A DNA stretch of 64,000 nt from Marinovum sp. (GTDB taxonomy: Bacteria; Pseudomonadota; Alphaproteobacteria; Rhodobacterales; Rhodobacteraceae), in assembly GCA_022447495.1 (NCBI GenBank), contig JAKVBH010000014.1, positions 1 to 64,000 on the forward strand. Reading direction: 5' to 3'. Below are positions 1 through 8,484 of this stretch, piece after piece. The notes beneath the pieces are model-generated. The model saw only the letters and a program-made list of their open reading frames with translations. It searched no databases and had not been told where the DNA came from. Made by a program: the position numbers and the translations under genes. Each line of letters starts with the position of its first letter. The first letter of the stretch is position 1.

Positions 1-120
1 AACGAACGCCCATCTGTTTGCTGTGCTAGAAAACTGAACCTGCCCTGTTCTGATAAATGTCGGCTTGGTCCGCAGAGCCGACTTTGACGACCGGCAAATC
101 TCGCGATGGCAAATCTTGCT

Positions 121-447
121 TCACCCCACAGCCTGACGCCCGCGCCAGGTCACAACATCAAACAACATTTGCGGCGAAAGCCGGTGCGGATGATCAAGAC
201 CCAATGATGCGGCGACAATCTCAGAACAAAACCAGCGCGACTCGCTGTGACGGCCAAGGGCCAACACTTGTGAAAACAGAATGCCTCGATAGTCATACCG
301 GGCACCGATCCGGTCACGGATAAACTGCACGGGCTTTTCCGGCGCGATCTTCAGTTGCACCAAGTCCCAGCTATCTGACTTCAGCAGAATGGGCTTTTCA
401 CGCACGCCGCCATCGCGGCCAGATGACGACAGGCACGGTGCGGTTTC
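121..447 (-). pseudogene. C-terminal remnant of a phage-type YiiX/NlpC-P60-like cysteine hydrolase
   Basis: The minus-strand reading frame ends at 121. Its last ~100 residues are sensible protein, including the motifs VREKPILL, WDLVQL, YDYRG and WFCSEIVAASLGL. From memory this matches the C-terminal half of permuted papain-fold (YiiX/NlpC-P60-like) proteins common in prophages, where the Cys of WFCSE is catalytic and the partner His lies in the missing N-terminal half. The frame stays open leftward of about 447 only as a shadow of the integrase fragment on the other strand. No credible start is present, so I read it as a deletion remnant of an integrated element. The family call is moderate; the truncation is clear. 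Confidence 0.5.
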
Positions 448-450
448 ACC

Positions 451-819
451 GTGTTGCACGGTGAAGGAATGGAAAACGACCGTGAGATCTGCAAGCAGGC
501 AATTCAATGCCTCGCAGGGGGTCTCACGTTCCTTCAAACCTCTTCGGGGCGCCCCCGAGCCAAGGAAGGTGCCGGGAACCTGATTTCGAAAGCGTGTCGC
601 GATATCGGAATCGAAAAGAGCGCGCATGGGCTGCGCAAAGCTCGCGCCGTCGAATTAGCAGAAAGCGGAGCAACACCTTCACAAATCGCCGCCTGGACAG
701 GACACAGAAGTCTGTCAGAAGTGACCCACTACACCGCGGAAATGGACCGCAAAGCAGCCGTGATGGGAACGAGAACAGAACATGAATTGGAAACTAAGCC
801 CGCACAAAGTGGAAACTAG
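451..819 (+). pseudogene. C-terminal fragment of a tyrosine recombinase (integrase)
   Basis: The 122-codon frame carries the end of a tyrosine-recombinase catalytic domain: HGLRK (His-x-x-Arg), then GHRSLSEVTHYT with the second His and the nucleophilic Tyr in normal spacing. The arm- and core-binding domains and the first catalytic Arg are missing, so it should be inactive. Homology seems to begin near position 495; the first ~15 codons are probably junction sequence. It ends 39 bases before the 3' end of tRNA-Arg(CCG), the usual place for an integrase at its own attachment site. It meets a second phage-like remnant tail to tail on the left, consistent with a large internal deletion of the element. 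Confidence 0.75.
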
Positions 820-858
820 ACGCACAAACCATTGATAATTAATAATTTTTTTTAGATG

Positions 859-935
<77 letters not shown>

Positions 936-1005
936 CTAGCCTCGTGCCTACCTTGCACGCGCGGCGGGCGCAAATCCAAAATCGCAAATTTCTGTCGCCA
1001 AGTTC

Positions 1006-1036
1006 CACCTTTCTGTCATCAGGGCCCAGAAAGGTG
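1006..1036 (-). terminator. Hairpin just downstream of sufS
   Basis: A perfect 10-bp inverted repeat, CACCTTTCTG (1006-1015) and CAGAAAGGTG (1027-1036), is separated by 11 nt and starts 3 nt past the sufS stop. It lies between the end of the suf operon and tRNA-Arg. No T-run follows on the minus strand, so it is either a weak intrinsic terminator or a 3'-end stabilising hairpin. Confidence 0.5.
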
Positions 1037-1039
1037 CGC

Positions 1040-2260
1040 TTATTGAAAAAGGTCCCGCGCCAATTCCAACGCCTCGATCAGCACATCGACCTCGGACTGG
1101 GTGTTATAAAGCCCAAAGGATGCGCGACAGGTTGCATTGAGCTTCAGGTGATCCATCAAGGGGCCCGCACAGTGGTGCCCCGCTCGCACAGCGACACCCT
1201 TTTTATCCAGAATTGTCGAGATGTCATGGGCATGTGCGGCCCCATCCAGGGTGAAGGAGAAGATCGCCCCTTTGCCAGATGCATTCCCTTGCACCTGAAG
1301 CCAGTTGCACCCTGACAAACGCTGCGCAGCGTACTGCGCGATGTTGCGTTCATGTTCGGCAATTGCCTCCATGCCGAGGCCCATCATATATTCGAGCGCC
1401 ACCCCTAGACCAATCATCTGAACGATGCCTGGCGTACCTGCTTCGAACTTCATCGGTGGGTCATTGTAGCTCACCTCGTCGCGGTGAACCTCTTTGATCA
1501 TGTCACCACCGCCCATGAATGGTTGCATCTCTTCCTGGCGGTGCTTCTTCATGAAGATCGCACCAGAACCAGACGGGCCATAAAGCTTGTGACCTGTGAT
1601 CGCGTAAAAGTCGCAACCGATCGCATCGACGTTGACCGGCATATGCACCGCTGCCTGGCTCCCGTCTATCAGGGTCGCAATGCCACGCTCGCGCGCTGCG
1701 GTGCAAATCGACGCCACATCCACAACAGTGCCCAACACGTTCGACATGTGAGTGACAGCAACAATCTTGGTCTTTGGGCCCATGGCGTCGATCACTGCTT
1801 GAGGATCAAGAGAACCGTCCGGAGCAACATCGACCCACTTGATGACAACCCCCTGACGTTCGCGCAGAAAGTGCCAGGGCACGATGTTGGCGTGGTGCTC
1901 CATGATCGACAGGACGATCTCGTCGCCCGCTTGGAGCCGAGGCGCAGCCCAGCTATAGGCAACAGTGTTGATGCCCTCTGTGGTACCTGAATTGAAGACA
2001 ATCTCATCTTCGTCGGCCACACCCATAAAGCGCGCAACGATCCCACGCGTCGCCTCATACTTATCGGTCGCGAGATTCGAGAGGAAATGCAGGCCGCGAT
2101 GCACGTTGGCGTATTCCTCTGCATAGGTCTTCGTCACCGCATCGATCACAACCTGAGGCTTCTGCGCGCTGGCACCATTGTCGAGGTAGACCAACGGCTT
2201 GCCATTCACCTCACGCGCCAAAATAGGGAAGTCTCCGCGTATGCGTTCCACATCATACAT
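1040..2260 (-). CDS. sufS: Cysteine desulfurase SufS
   Basis: PLP-dependent class II cysteine desulfurase (406 aa) that removes sulfur from L-cysteine and passes it as persulfide to the SufBCD scaffold. The PLP lysine lies in ITGHKLYGPSG near residue 228 and the catalytic cysteine in RAGHHCAGPLM near residue 365. Length is normal. ATG 2260 is chosen because GGAGG lies 11 nt upstream; an in-frame GTG at 2281 has no better signal. The start overlaps the end of the preceding membrane-protein gene by 8 nt, implying coupled translation. It is the last gene of the operon; no sufE, sufA or sufT follows in this window. Confidence 0.97.
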   Translation of the reverse strand: MYDVERIRGDFPILAREVNGKPLVYLDNGASAQKPQVVIDAVTKTYAEEYANVHRGLHFLSNLATDKYEATRGIVARFMGVADEDEIVFNSGTTEGINTVAYSWAAPRLQAGDEIVLSIMEHHANIVPWHFLRERQGVVIKWVDVAPDGSLDPQAVIDAMGPKTKIVAVTHMSNVLGTVVDVASICTAARERGIATLIDGSQAAVHMPVNVDAIGCDFYAITGHKLYGPSGSGAIFMKKHRQEEMQPFMGGGDMIKEVHRDEVSYNDPPMKFEAGTPGIVQMIGLGVALEYMMGLGMEAIAEHERNIAQYAAQRLSGCNWLQVQGNASGKGAIFSFTLDGAAHAHDISTILDKKGVAVRAGHHCAGPLMDHLKLNATCRASFGLYNTQSEVDVLIEALELARDLFQ

Positions 2261-2861
2261 TGCTGACGATCCCTCCGGCACTGAAATCGACGATGGAGAA
2301 TAGGATGGCTACGCCGAACGCGACCCCCACAAGAGCCACAAGGATCACTCCGAGCGCTTTGGCGAGATTGTCGAAACCGTGCACCGCGTCCACGAAGGCC
2401 ACCATCATCCAAATAGCCGCCGCGAAGTAGGCAAAAAAACCTAATACACCCAAAACCGGCAGAATGAGCACCGTCACCACCAACGCCATTTGGCCGATAA
2501 ATAAGACGAATTGTGCCCACGTGATGATCAAAATCATGTCATTCAACCGACCCACGCCGCGGAACATTTGGCCCGTCCAATGCAAGGCGAAAATCACAAT
2601 CGCCAGGCCCGCGAACGACAAAAATGCAGATACGAACGGGCTGAACACGAATTCCGCCAAGGGCCCGGTGGCAGGTGACAAAAGGTTGATAACACCGCTG
2701 ATGATAGTGGCGATCAATACGACCAAGATCAGTCCAGGCCAAAGTACCGACTCGGGCAAATCAGCCTCAATGAGGTCGGCTGCGACGCGTTTGGGCTCAG
2801 TCACGCTGCGCCAGGCCATCTCCAGAATGGAGGGCAATGTCCAATCGATACGCGTTGTCAT
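2253..2861 (-). CDS. YIP1-family integral membrane protein
   Basis: 202-aa polytopic membrane protein with about five hydrophobic segments after a ~35-residue cytoplasmic N-terminus that starts MTTRIDWTLPSILEMAW. Segment pattern and N-terminus look like the bacterial YIP1 domain, whose function is unknown. It overlaps the neighbouring YIP1-like gene by 4 nt (ATGA) and sufS by 8 nt, so it is translated as part of the suf operon. I infer no catalytic role; a membrane association for the Suf machinery or simple operon hitch-hiking are both possible. Confidence 0.8.
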   Translation of the reverse strand: MTTRIDWTLPSILEMAWRSVTEPKRVAADLIEADLPESVLWPGLILVVLIATIISGVINLLSPATGPLAEFVFSPFVSAFLSFAGLAIVIFALHWTGQMFRGVGRLNDMILIITWAQFVLFIGQMALVVTVLILPVLGVLGFFAYFAAAIWMMVAFVDAVHGFDNLAKALGVILVALVGVAFGVAILFSIVDFSAGGIVSNV

Positions 2862-3337
2862 GGTCGCTCCGCCTCAAGCAATCCTGAAATCCAAAACCAC
2901 AGGAATACGATGAACCACACACCGCCCACCATTTGCAACTCCAACCCTGGTCCGATGAGGCCTGCTGTGAGTCCATTCAGCAACGCCAACGGCGAGGCCG
3001 CGAGCAACGCCCAAAAGAGTGCCATACGCGTGCCGAAGTGGTCTCCCTGACCACCAATGACCTTTGCGATCAGGCGCGTCACTCCAGCCAATGCATACAT
3101 GGCCAAAGGCATGATGAAGATCCAAGCCAGGAGCGCGCCGCCGACCATTGGTTGCAAGTCCGCGCCGCTCAAATGCGCCTCGCGAGACAACCGCGGCCAC
3201 GAAAAAAGGAACATGAGCGCGCATGCGCCCATCAAAATCGCAAGCGCACGATCCTCTCTCTGACCCATCGCAAGCAGACGGCGGACCACTTTGCGGGGCC
3301 CTCGATATGAAGCTGCGATATCGTTCAAGACCGACAC
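2858..3337 (-). CDS. Second YIP1-like membrane protein
   Basis: 159-aa membrane protein with about four hydrophobic segments and a basic N-terminus (SYRGPRKVVRRLLAMGQRED). It resembles its downstream neighbour in size class and topology and is probably a distant member of the same YIP1-like group. The gene begins 11 nt after sufD and overlaps the next gene by ATGA. The two may form a hetero-oligomer; that is inference from coupling only. Confidence 0.75.
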   Translation of the reverse strand: MSVLNDIAASYRGPRKVVRRLLAMGQREDRALAILMGACALMFLFSWPRLSREAHLSGADLQPMVGGALLAWIFIMPLAMYALAGVTRLIAKVIGGQGDHFGTRMALFWALLAASPLALLNGLTAGLIGPGLELQMVGGVWFIVFLWFWISGLLEAERP

Positions 3338-3348
3338 GGTACGCCCGG

Positions 3349-4629
3349 CTACCCGCGCCGCCGCATCAGCCAGGTTTCGATCAAACCGCCAATTTCTTCA
3401 GCCAAAGTTTCGTCTTCGATCTCTTCCACCGCTTCGGCGAGGAAAGCGAGCGTGAGCAAATCCGTGGCCGCACCTTCCGGAACGCCACGAGACCGGAGAT
3501 AAAAAAGACCCTCGTCGTCGATCGCGCCAGAGGTCGACCCGTGCGAGCACGCGACATCGTCGGCATAGATTTCAAGTTCTGGTTTCGCGAGAAATTGGCT
3601 GTCCTCATCAAGCAAGAGCGACTGGCTGATTTGGTAACCATCAGTCTTCTGGGCACCTTCTTTAACGAGAATTTTGCCTTGGAACACACCTGTCGCGCCG
3701 TTGCGCAGAACCTTTTTGAAGACCTGCCGACTTTCACAGTTCACGGCGTCGTGGGTCACAAACACCGTATCGTCGTGGTGGAAATCACCATCGCCAATAC
3801 AAGCTCCAGCCACATGCGCCACAGCGTCGTCACCCGTGAGCTCAATAACGGTCTCATTCCGGGTCAGCACGCCGTTCGCCGTCAAAGTGAAGCTCTTGAA
3901 GGTGCTCTCTTTGCCCAAACGTGCGAAGTTTGCCGTGGCTGCGCGACGGTCATGGTCGCGGCCTTGGGTCCGCACATGGTGCAATGTGGCGTTGTCGGCA
4001 ATGTCTGTCTCCAGGCATGTATTGTACCGCGCCGCGGCAGGCCCGCTCTCCAAAATCGTCACCTCGCAACCCGCATCAACCTTAACGCAATGATGCAATA
4101 TAGCATCGGAAGCATCTGAATTCTGAAGATAAATAAAAGAAATTGGCCTGGAGACAACGCCTGTGGCGTGAACCAACACACCATCCGTCGCAAATGCAGT
4201 GTTGAGCGCCGCCAGTGGCCGGTCAACTGGGTCCTGACCTCTGGCTTCGAGCGTACCATAGAGCGCGGAGGCCCAATGTATATCGCCACCTTCGGCCAGC
4301 CGCGTGATCGAGACATTCTCAACAGCTGAGAGATCATCAGACGCATCCGCATCAAAAACGCCGTCGACAAAGACGATTTTGAGTCGGTCTACGTCTTTGA
4401 ACACAGGCGCTTCGTCCGTTTCAAACACGGGCGCGTTTGGCACGTAAGCTTGGACAAGGGTCTGAGGCCGGGTGAATTTCCAATACTCGTCGCGTGCATT
4501 GGGCAGGCCCATGGCACGCACCCGCGCCAGGGCATCGGCACGTGCGACGGCTGACCAACCACCCTCCGGAAGCGTAAGTGCGTTCAGCCTCTCTTCGGTT
4601 GCGGTTTGTTTGACTTGGGGCAGCGCCAT
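3349..4629 (-). CDS. sufD: Fe-S cluster assembly protein SufD
   Basis: 426-aa SufB/SufD-family beta-helix scaffold subunit. It pairs with SufB and SufC to assemble Fe-S clusters in the cytosol. The typical C-terminal block is visible (CSHGSTSGAIDDEGLFYLRS, holding the conserved His). ATG 4629 shares one base with the sufC stop (TGATG), so the two are translationally coupled; an in-frame GTG three bases earlier is possible. Size and order (sufC-sufD) are normal for alphaproteobacteria. Confidence 0.96.
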   Translation of the reverse strand: MALPQVKQTATEERLNALTLPEGGWSAVARADALARVRAMGLPNARDEYWKFTRPQTLVQAYVPNAPVFETDEAPVFKDVDRLKIVFVDGVFDADASDDLSAVENVSITRLAEGGDIHWASALYGTLEARGQDPVDRPLAALNTAFATDGVLVHATGVVSRPISFIYLQNSDASDAILHHCVKVDAGCEVTILESGPAAARYNTCLETDIADNATLHHVRTQGRDHDRRAATANFARLGKESTFKSFTLTANGVLTRNETVIELTGDDAVAHVAGACIGDGDFHHDDTVFVTHDAVNCESRQVFKKVLRNGATGVFQGKILVKEGAQKTDGYQISQSLLLDEDSQFLAKPELEIYADDVACSHGSTSGAIDDEGLFYLRSRGVPEGAATDLLTLAFLAEAVEEIEDETLAEEIGGLIETWLMRRRG

Positions 4630-5384
4630 CACGCCACCTCCGCCAAGATATCGGCATAGCCGTTGTTCTCGACCTCCAGCGCAAGCTCTGGGCCACCGGT
4701 TTTCACAATGCGGCCATCAGCCATAATGTGCACCACGTCTGGTTTGATGTGGTCGAGCAGGCGTTGGTAGTGGGTGATGACCAGGAAGCCCCGCCCCTCA
4801 TCGCGCAGCGCATTTACGCCTTCGGAGACAAGCTTCATGGCGTCCACGTCAAGACCGGAATCTGTCTCGTCGAGGATGCACATCTTGGGCTCTAGCATTG
4901 CCATCTGCAAGATTTCATTGCGTTTTTTCTCACCACCTGAGAAGCCAACATTCACCGGACGCTTCAACATATCGGCATCGATTTTGAGTGATTTTGACTT
5001 GGCGCGGATCGTTTTGAGAAAGTCGCCCGCGCTCATTTCCTCTTCGTCGCGCGCTTTTCGTTGCGCATTCAGAGCAGTGCGCAGAAAGACATTGTTGGAG
5101 ACGCCGGGGATCTCAACAGGGTATTGGAACGCCAGGAAGAGACCCGCTGCTGCGCGTTCTTCTGGTTCCATCTCAAGAATGTCTTCGCCTTCTAGCGTTG
5201 CTTCGCCGTCGGTCACCTCATAGCCATCGCGGCCTGAAAGCACATAGGACAGCGTGGATTTACCAGAGCCGTTTGGCCCCATGATGGCGTGCACTTTGCC
5301 CGCCTCGACGGTGAGGTCGACGCCTTTGAGGATTTGCTTGTCTTCTTCTTCCAAAGAGACGTGCAGGTTTTTGATCTCCAGCAT
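4629..5384 (-). CDS. sufC: Fe-S assembly ATPase SufC
   Basis: 251-aa ABC-type ATPase without membrane domain. It binds SufB and SufD and drives their rearrangement during cluster assembly. Visible motifs: Walker A GPNGSGKSTLS (about residues 35-45), signature GFSGGEKKRNEI, Walker B CILDETDSGLDVD and a switch His in VITHYQRL. ATG 5384 has AGGAG upstream and gives the standard MLEIKNLHV start; the longer open frame reaching into the spacer has no support. Confidence 0.97.
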   Translation of the reverse strand: MLEIKNLHVSLEEEDKQILKGVDLTVEAGKVHAIMGPNGSGKSTLSYVLSGRDGYEVTDGEATLEGEDILEMEPEERAAAGLFLAFQYPVEIPGVSNNVFLRTALNAQRKARDEEEMSAGDFLKTIRAKSKSLKIDADMLKRPVNVGFSGGEKKRNEILQMAMLEPKMCILDETDSGLDVDAMKLVSEGVNALRDEGRGFLVITHYQRLLDHIKPDVVHIMADGRIVKTGGPELALEVENNGYADILAEVA

Positions 5385-5428
5385 GGTCTTCTCCTGTTTG
5401 GCCTTTGGGGCCGATTGTGACTGCTCGG

Positions 5429-6025
5429 TCAGGGCCGATACATAAATTGCGTAATCCGCAGCCAATATTCCTTGGGAAAGGACTGCGGGGTGATGTCAAA
5501 GCGGGCCATCCGGCCAATGAGCGTGGCGGGCCCGAGGTACTCTTGCACCTTGTGATAGGTCTGACGCGGCACGAAATCATCGAAAAGGATCGTAATCGGT
5601 TTCTTTGTCAGATAGGCGGCGGCCAAGGCACATCCAATGCGAAATCGGCCATCGACAAGTACCACATCAGGTGCGATGCCTTTGCCCTTTTGCCAGATGC
5701 CAAGCGGGTACCGCGGGTACTTGGCCCAATCGCTGTCATCCAGCGGGTGACCCCATGCTTTGGTGGGACCAATGTCGGACCAGACGACCTCTACCTTGCT
5801 GTTGTCCGCCGGCGGATTGTCTGTGAACCAATTGTTCATCATCGCCGCCCAGGCCCGATCACTTTCCACGCTGATCACGCGTTTGCCCGGCATCTCTGCG
5901 GCCATGACTGTGGAACCTCCAGAGCCATATTCCAATATCTCACTCGCACCCTCATAGGCCGCACGCAGAGCGGCGGCCTCATCAGGCGGAAGCGTGAGCT
6001 CAGGGCGCGTGATCGTGTCAGTCAT
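5429..6025 (-). CDS. Class I methyltransferase-like protein within the suf operon
   Basis: 198-aa protein with a Rossmann SAM-binding look: motif [15 protein letters not shown] near residues 30-43, then [10 protein letters not shown] where the acidic residue would contact the ribose, and VVLVDGRFR. The C-terminal half is basic and aromatic. ATG 6025 overlaps the stop of the upstream ybjQ-like gene (ATGA). Substrate unknown. Genes of this kind sit between sufB and sufC in many roseobacters as far as I recall, so it may be a conserved passenger. Confidence 0.75.
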   Translation of the reverse strand: MTDTITRPELTLPPDEAAALRAAYEGASEILEYGSGGSTVMAAEMPGKRVISVESDRAWAAMMNNWFTDNPPADNSKVEVVWSDIGPTKAWGHPLDDSDWAKYPRYPLGIWQKGKGIAPDVVLVDGRFRIGCALAAAYLTKKPITILFDDFVPRQTYHKVQEYLGPATLIGRMARFDITPQSFPKEYWLRITQFMYRP

Positions 6026-6336
6026 TCAAGCACCACCGCAGTGCCCGAAGCAGACACCATCAACATGCTGTCGCCCACCACTTCGTAATCAAGGTCGACG
6101 CCCACAACGGCATCAGCTCCTTTGCCGCGTGCGCGCTCTTCTAATTCGCTCAGCGCTGTGTCGCGCGCGTCTTGAAGTTTGGCTTCATACGCACCGGAGC
6201 GGCCCCCAACGATATCGGTGATCGAGGCAAACAGGTCGCGCACAACATTTGCACCCATGATCGCTTCGCCCACGACAATGCCGCGGTAATCGATGATTTT
6301 ACGGCCTTCAATGCTGGTTGTGGTGGTGATGATCAT
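6022..6336 (-). CDS. YbjQ/UPF0145-family protein
   Basis: 104-aa soluble protein matching the YbjQ (UPF0145) family: N-terminal [21 protein letters not shown], then [12 protein letters not shown] and a C-terminal [14 protein letters not shown]. Family members form small beta-rich pentamers of uncertain function, often annotated as heavy-metal-binding. It overlaps the methyltransferase-like gene by 4 nt. Length is normal and complete. Confidence 0.92.
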   Translation of the reverse strand: MIITTTTSIEGRKIIDYRGIVVGEAIMGANVVRDLFASITDIVGGRSGAYEAKLQDARDTALSELEERARGKGADAVVGVDLDYEVVGDSMLMVSASGTAVVLE

Positions 6337-6354
6337 GATCCTGTCCTTAGTAAA

Positions 6355-6459
6355 CTACGCATAATACTTGGCTTGCAACGCGGCTGCATTTGCCAATTGA
6401 ATTGGTGGCATCACCGCCAATGCCGCACCCGTGAAAGGCTCATCCAAGAAAACTGTCAT
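6355..6459 (-). CDS. Candidate 34-aa peptide ORF
   Basis: Short frame starting MTVFLDEPFTGAALAV and ending ALQAKYYA. Its ATG overlaps the stop of the 58-aa membrane ORF upstream (ATGA), and it fills the gap before the ybjQ-like gene. Overlap coupling is the main support; no family is recognised. It could equally be a leader or meaningless sequence. Confidence 0.3.
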   Translation of the reverse strand: MTVFLDEPFTGAALAVMPPIQLANAAALQAKYYA

Positions 6460-6632
6460 GACTTTCCGCGTCCCGAAACGAGTTGCGCGAAAAGCGACCC
6501 GCAAAACCCCGAGACAAAGGCCAATCCTATCACCGCCCACATCGTCAGCGCGTCGGTAATGACGTCAATGACGGTTGCAAAGACAGCACAGAAGACACCG
6601 GTCATCAAAGAAGTGAGCAAGATGGGGTTCAT
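6456..6632 (-). CDS. Small (58 aa) two-segment membrane protein in the suf operon
   Basis: Starts MNPILLTSLMTGVFCAVFAT and ends LVSGRGKS. It has two hydrophobic stretches (about residues 4-24 and 30-52), the second glycine-rich (GLAFVSGFCGSLFAQ). The gene lies 12 nt after the upstream 97-aa gene. No strong Shine-Dalgarno sequence is seen. No family recognised; coding is judged from hydrophobic periodicity and tight packing in an operon that is otherwise gap-free. Confidence 0.6.
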   Translation of the reverse strand: MNPILLTSLMTGVFCAVFATVIDVITDALTMWAVIGLAFVSGFCGSLFAQLVSGRGKS

Positions 6633-6644
6633 TGCGGTTCGTTC

Positions 6645-6938
6645 TTAGCAGGTAAGCGAGGCTTGGTCAGGCTCTTCTCGATGAGACGGATCCTTGGGTA
6701 AACGCCGGGCAAAAAGCACTCGAACACCCTGTTGGACATCTGTGGCCTTCTCCATGGAGGAGATCAACAAAAACACCAAAATGCACAAGGAGGCCGCATC
6801 GTCCGGGACAACTATGTTGCTCGGTACAAAGTTGGCAATCAGAACAACACTGATCACCAAGCCGACCTTGACCATCCCGTCATATCTAGAGGTGATGGGA
6901 CGTTTGAGCCTACGTTTGTGTATGTCATGCCTGGGCAT
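6645..6938 (-). CDS. Hypothetical 97-aa membrane protein after sufB
   Basis: Basic N-terminus (MPRHDIHKRRLKRP), two hydrophobic segments around residues 23-40 and 50-62, and a polar C-terminus. It starts 3 nt after the sufB stop, so it is almost certainly translated with sufB. No family recognised. It may act with the adjacent 58-aa two-segment protein. Confidence 0.6.
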   Translation of the reverse strand: MPRHDIHKRRLKRPITSRYDGMVKVGLVISVVLIANFVPSNIVVPDDAASLCILVFLLISSMEKATDVQQGVRVLFARRLPKDPSHREEPDQASLTC

Positions 6939-6941
6939 AGC

Positions 6942-8459
6942 TTACCCCACAGAGCCTTCTAGCGAGATCGCTACGAGCTGTTGGGCTTCCATGGCAAACT
7001 CCATTGGAAGGGCCTGGAGCACGTCCTTGCAAAACCCGTTCACAACCAGCGCAACCGCCTCTTCTTCGTCCATGCCGCGCTGGCGGCAGTAGAAGAGTTG
7101 ATCGTCATCCACCTTGGACGTGGTCGCCTCGTGTTCGACGCGGCTCGAGTTATTCTTGACCTCAATATAAGGCACCGTATGCGCCCCGCATTTGTCACCA
7201 ATGAGTAAGCTATCACACTGGGTGTAGTTCCGACTATTCTTGGCTTTGGGGTGCATGGAAACCAGACCACGATACGTGTTCTGTGCCTTGCCCGCCGAAA
7301 TCCCCTTGGACACGATGCGCGATTTGGTATCGCGACCCAGGTGGATCATCTTGGTACCGGTGTCAGCTTGTTGGTAGTTGTTGGTGATCGCGATCGAGTA
7401 GAACTCCCCTTGGCTTTCATGACCACGCAGGATGCAGGACGGGTATTTCCACGTCACCGCGGAGCCGGTTTCAACCTGCGTCCACATCACTTTGGCCCGA
7501 TCCCCGCGGCAATCGGCCCGCTTGGTCACGAAGTTATAGATGCCGCCCTTGCCCTCTTCGTCCCCCGGGAACCAGTTCTGGACGGTGGAGTACTTAACCT
7601 CCGCATCTTCTTCGATAACGATTTCCACAACGGCGGCATGCAATTGGGCTGTATCGCGCTGGGGCGCGGTGCATCCTTCGAGATAGCTCACGTAACTGCC
7701 TTTGTCGGCGATGATCAAAGTGCGCTCGAACTGGCCCGTGTTCTCAGCGTTGATCCGAAAATAGGTCGACAGCTCCATCGGACAGCGCACGCCAGGCGGT
7801 ACATAAACAAACGAGCCATCCGAGAAGACAGCCGAATTCAGCGTCGCATAGTAATTGTCGCTGATCGGCACGACCGTACCGAGGTACTTTTTGACCAGCT
7901 CTGGATGCTCGCGGATCGCTTCGGAGATGGAACAAAAGATAACCCCAGCTTTGCGCAGCTCAGCTTGGAAGGTTGTGCCTACGGAAACGGAGTCGAAGAC
8001 CGCATCCACAGCCACCTTACGGCCCTCCGCAGGCGCATCCTCTGCGCCTTCTACACCCGCCAGGATCATCTGCTCTTTGAGCGGAATGCCGAGCTTTTCA
8101 TAAGTCGCTAGTAGCTTGGGATCGACCTCCTCCAGCGATTTGGGTTTTTCGTCCATGCTCTTGGGGCGAGCGTAGTAATATTGATCCTGAAAATCGATTT
8201 CAGGGTAATCGATCATCGCCCAATCAGGCTCTTGGACCTTGAGCCAACGCTTAAACGCGCCCAGGCGCCACTCGGTCATCCACTCTGGCTCGTTGTTCTT
8301 TTCCGAGATCAACCGCACGATGTCTTCGGTCAGCCCTTTAGGGGCGTATTCCATCTCGATCTCGGTTTCCCAGCCGTATTTGTAGGTGCTGAGGTTGGCC
8401 ACCGCATCAACGGTTTCCTTTTCAACGCCTTCTTTGACCTGAGTGTCCAATGCTGCCAT
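6942..8459 (-). CDS. sufB: Fe-S cluster scaffold SufB
   Basis: 505-aa core scaffold of the SufBCD complex, where clusters are built on conserved Cys/Glu residues. The sequence is typical throughout (for example [17 protein letters not shown] and [21 protein letters not shown] near the C-terminus). ATG 8459 has GGGGAAG six nt upstream and yields [11 protein letters not shown]; four extra residues from a TTG/GTG-like start are unlikely. Normal length for alphaproteobacteria. Confidence 0.97.
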   Translation of the reverse strand: MAALDTQVKEGVEKETVDAVANLSTYKYGWETEIEMEYAPKGLTEDIVRLISEKNNEPEWMTEWRLGAFKRWLKVQEPDWAMIDYPEIDFQDQYYYARPKSMDEKPKSLEEVDPKLLATYEKLGIPLKEQMILAGVEGAEDAPAEGRKVAVDAVFDSVSVGTTFQAELRKAGVIFCSISEAIREHPELVKKYLGTVVPISDNYYATLNSAVFSDGSFVYVPPGVRCPMELSTYFRINAENTGQFERTLIIADKGSYVSYLEGCTAPQRDTAQLHAAVVEIVIEEDAEVKYSTVQNWFPGDEEGKGGIYNFVTKRADCRGDRAKVMWTQVETGSAVTWKYPSCILRGHESQGEFYSIAITNNYQQADTGTKMIHLGRDTKSRIVSKGISAGKAQNTYRGLVSMHPKAKNSRNYTQCDSLLIGDKCGAHTVPYIEVKNNSSRVEHEATTSKVDDDQLFYCRQRGMDEEEAVALVVNGFCKDVLQALPMEFAMEAQQLVAISLEGSVG

Positions 8460-8484
8460 CGTCTTCCCCAATGCTATCGTTGTC

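Noticed and set aside
57-323. 88-codon plus-strand frame at the left edge
   Set aside because: Antisense to the hydrolase remnant, no recognisable domain.
7251-8111. 286-codon plus-strand frame opposite sufB
   Set aside because: Antisense shadow of sufB.
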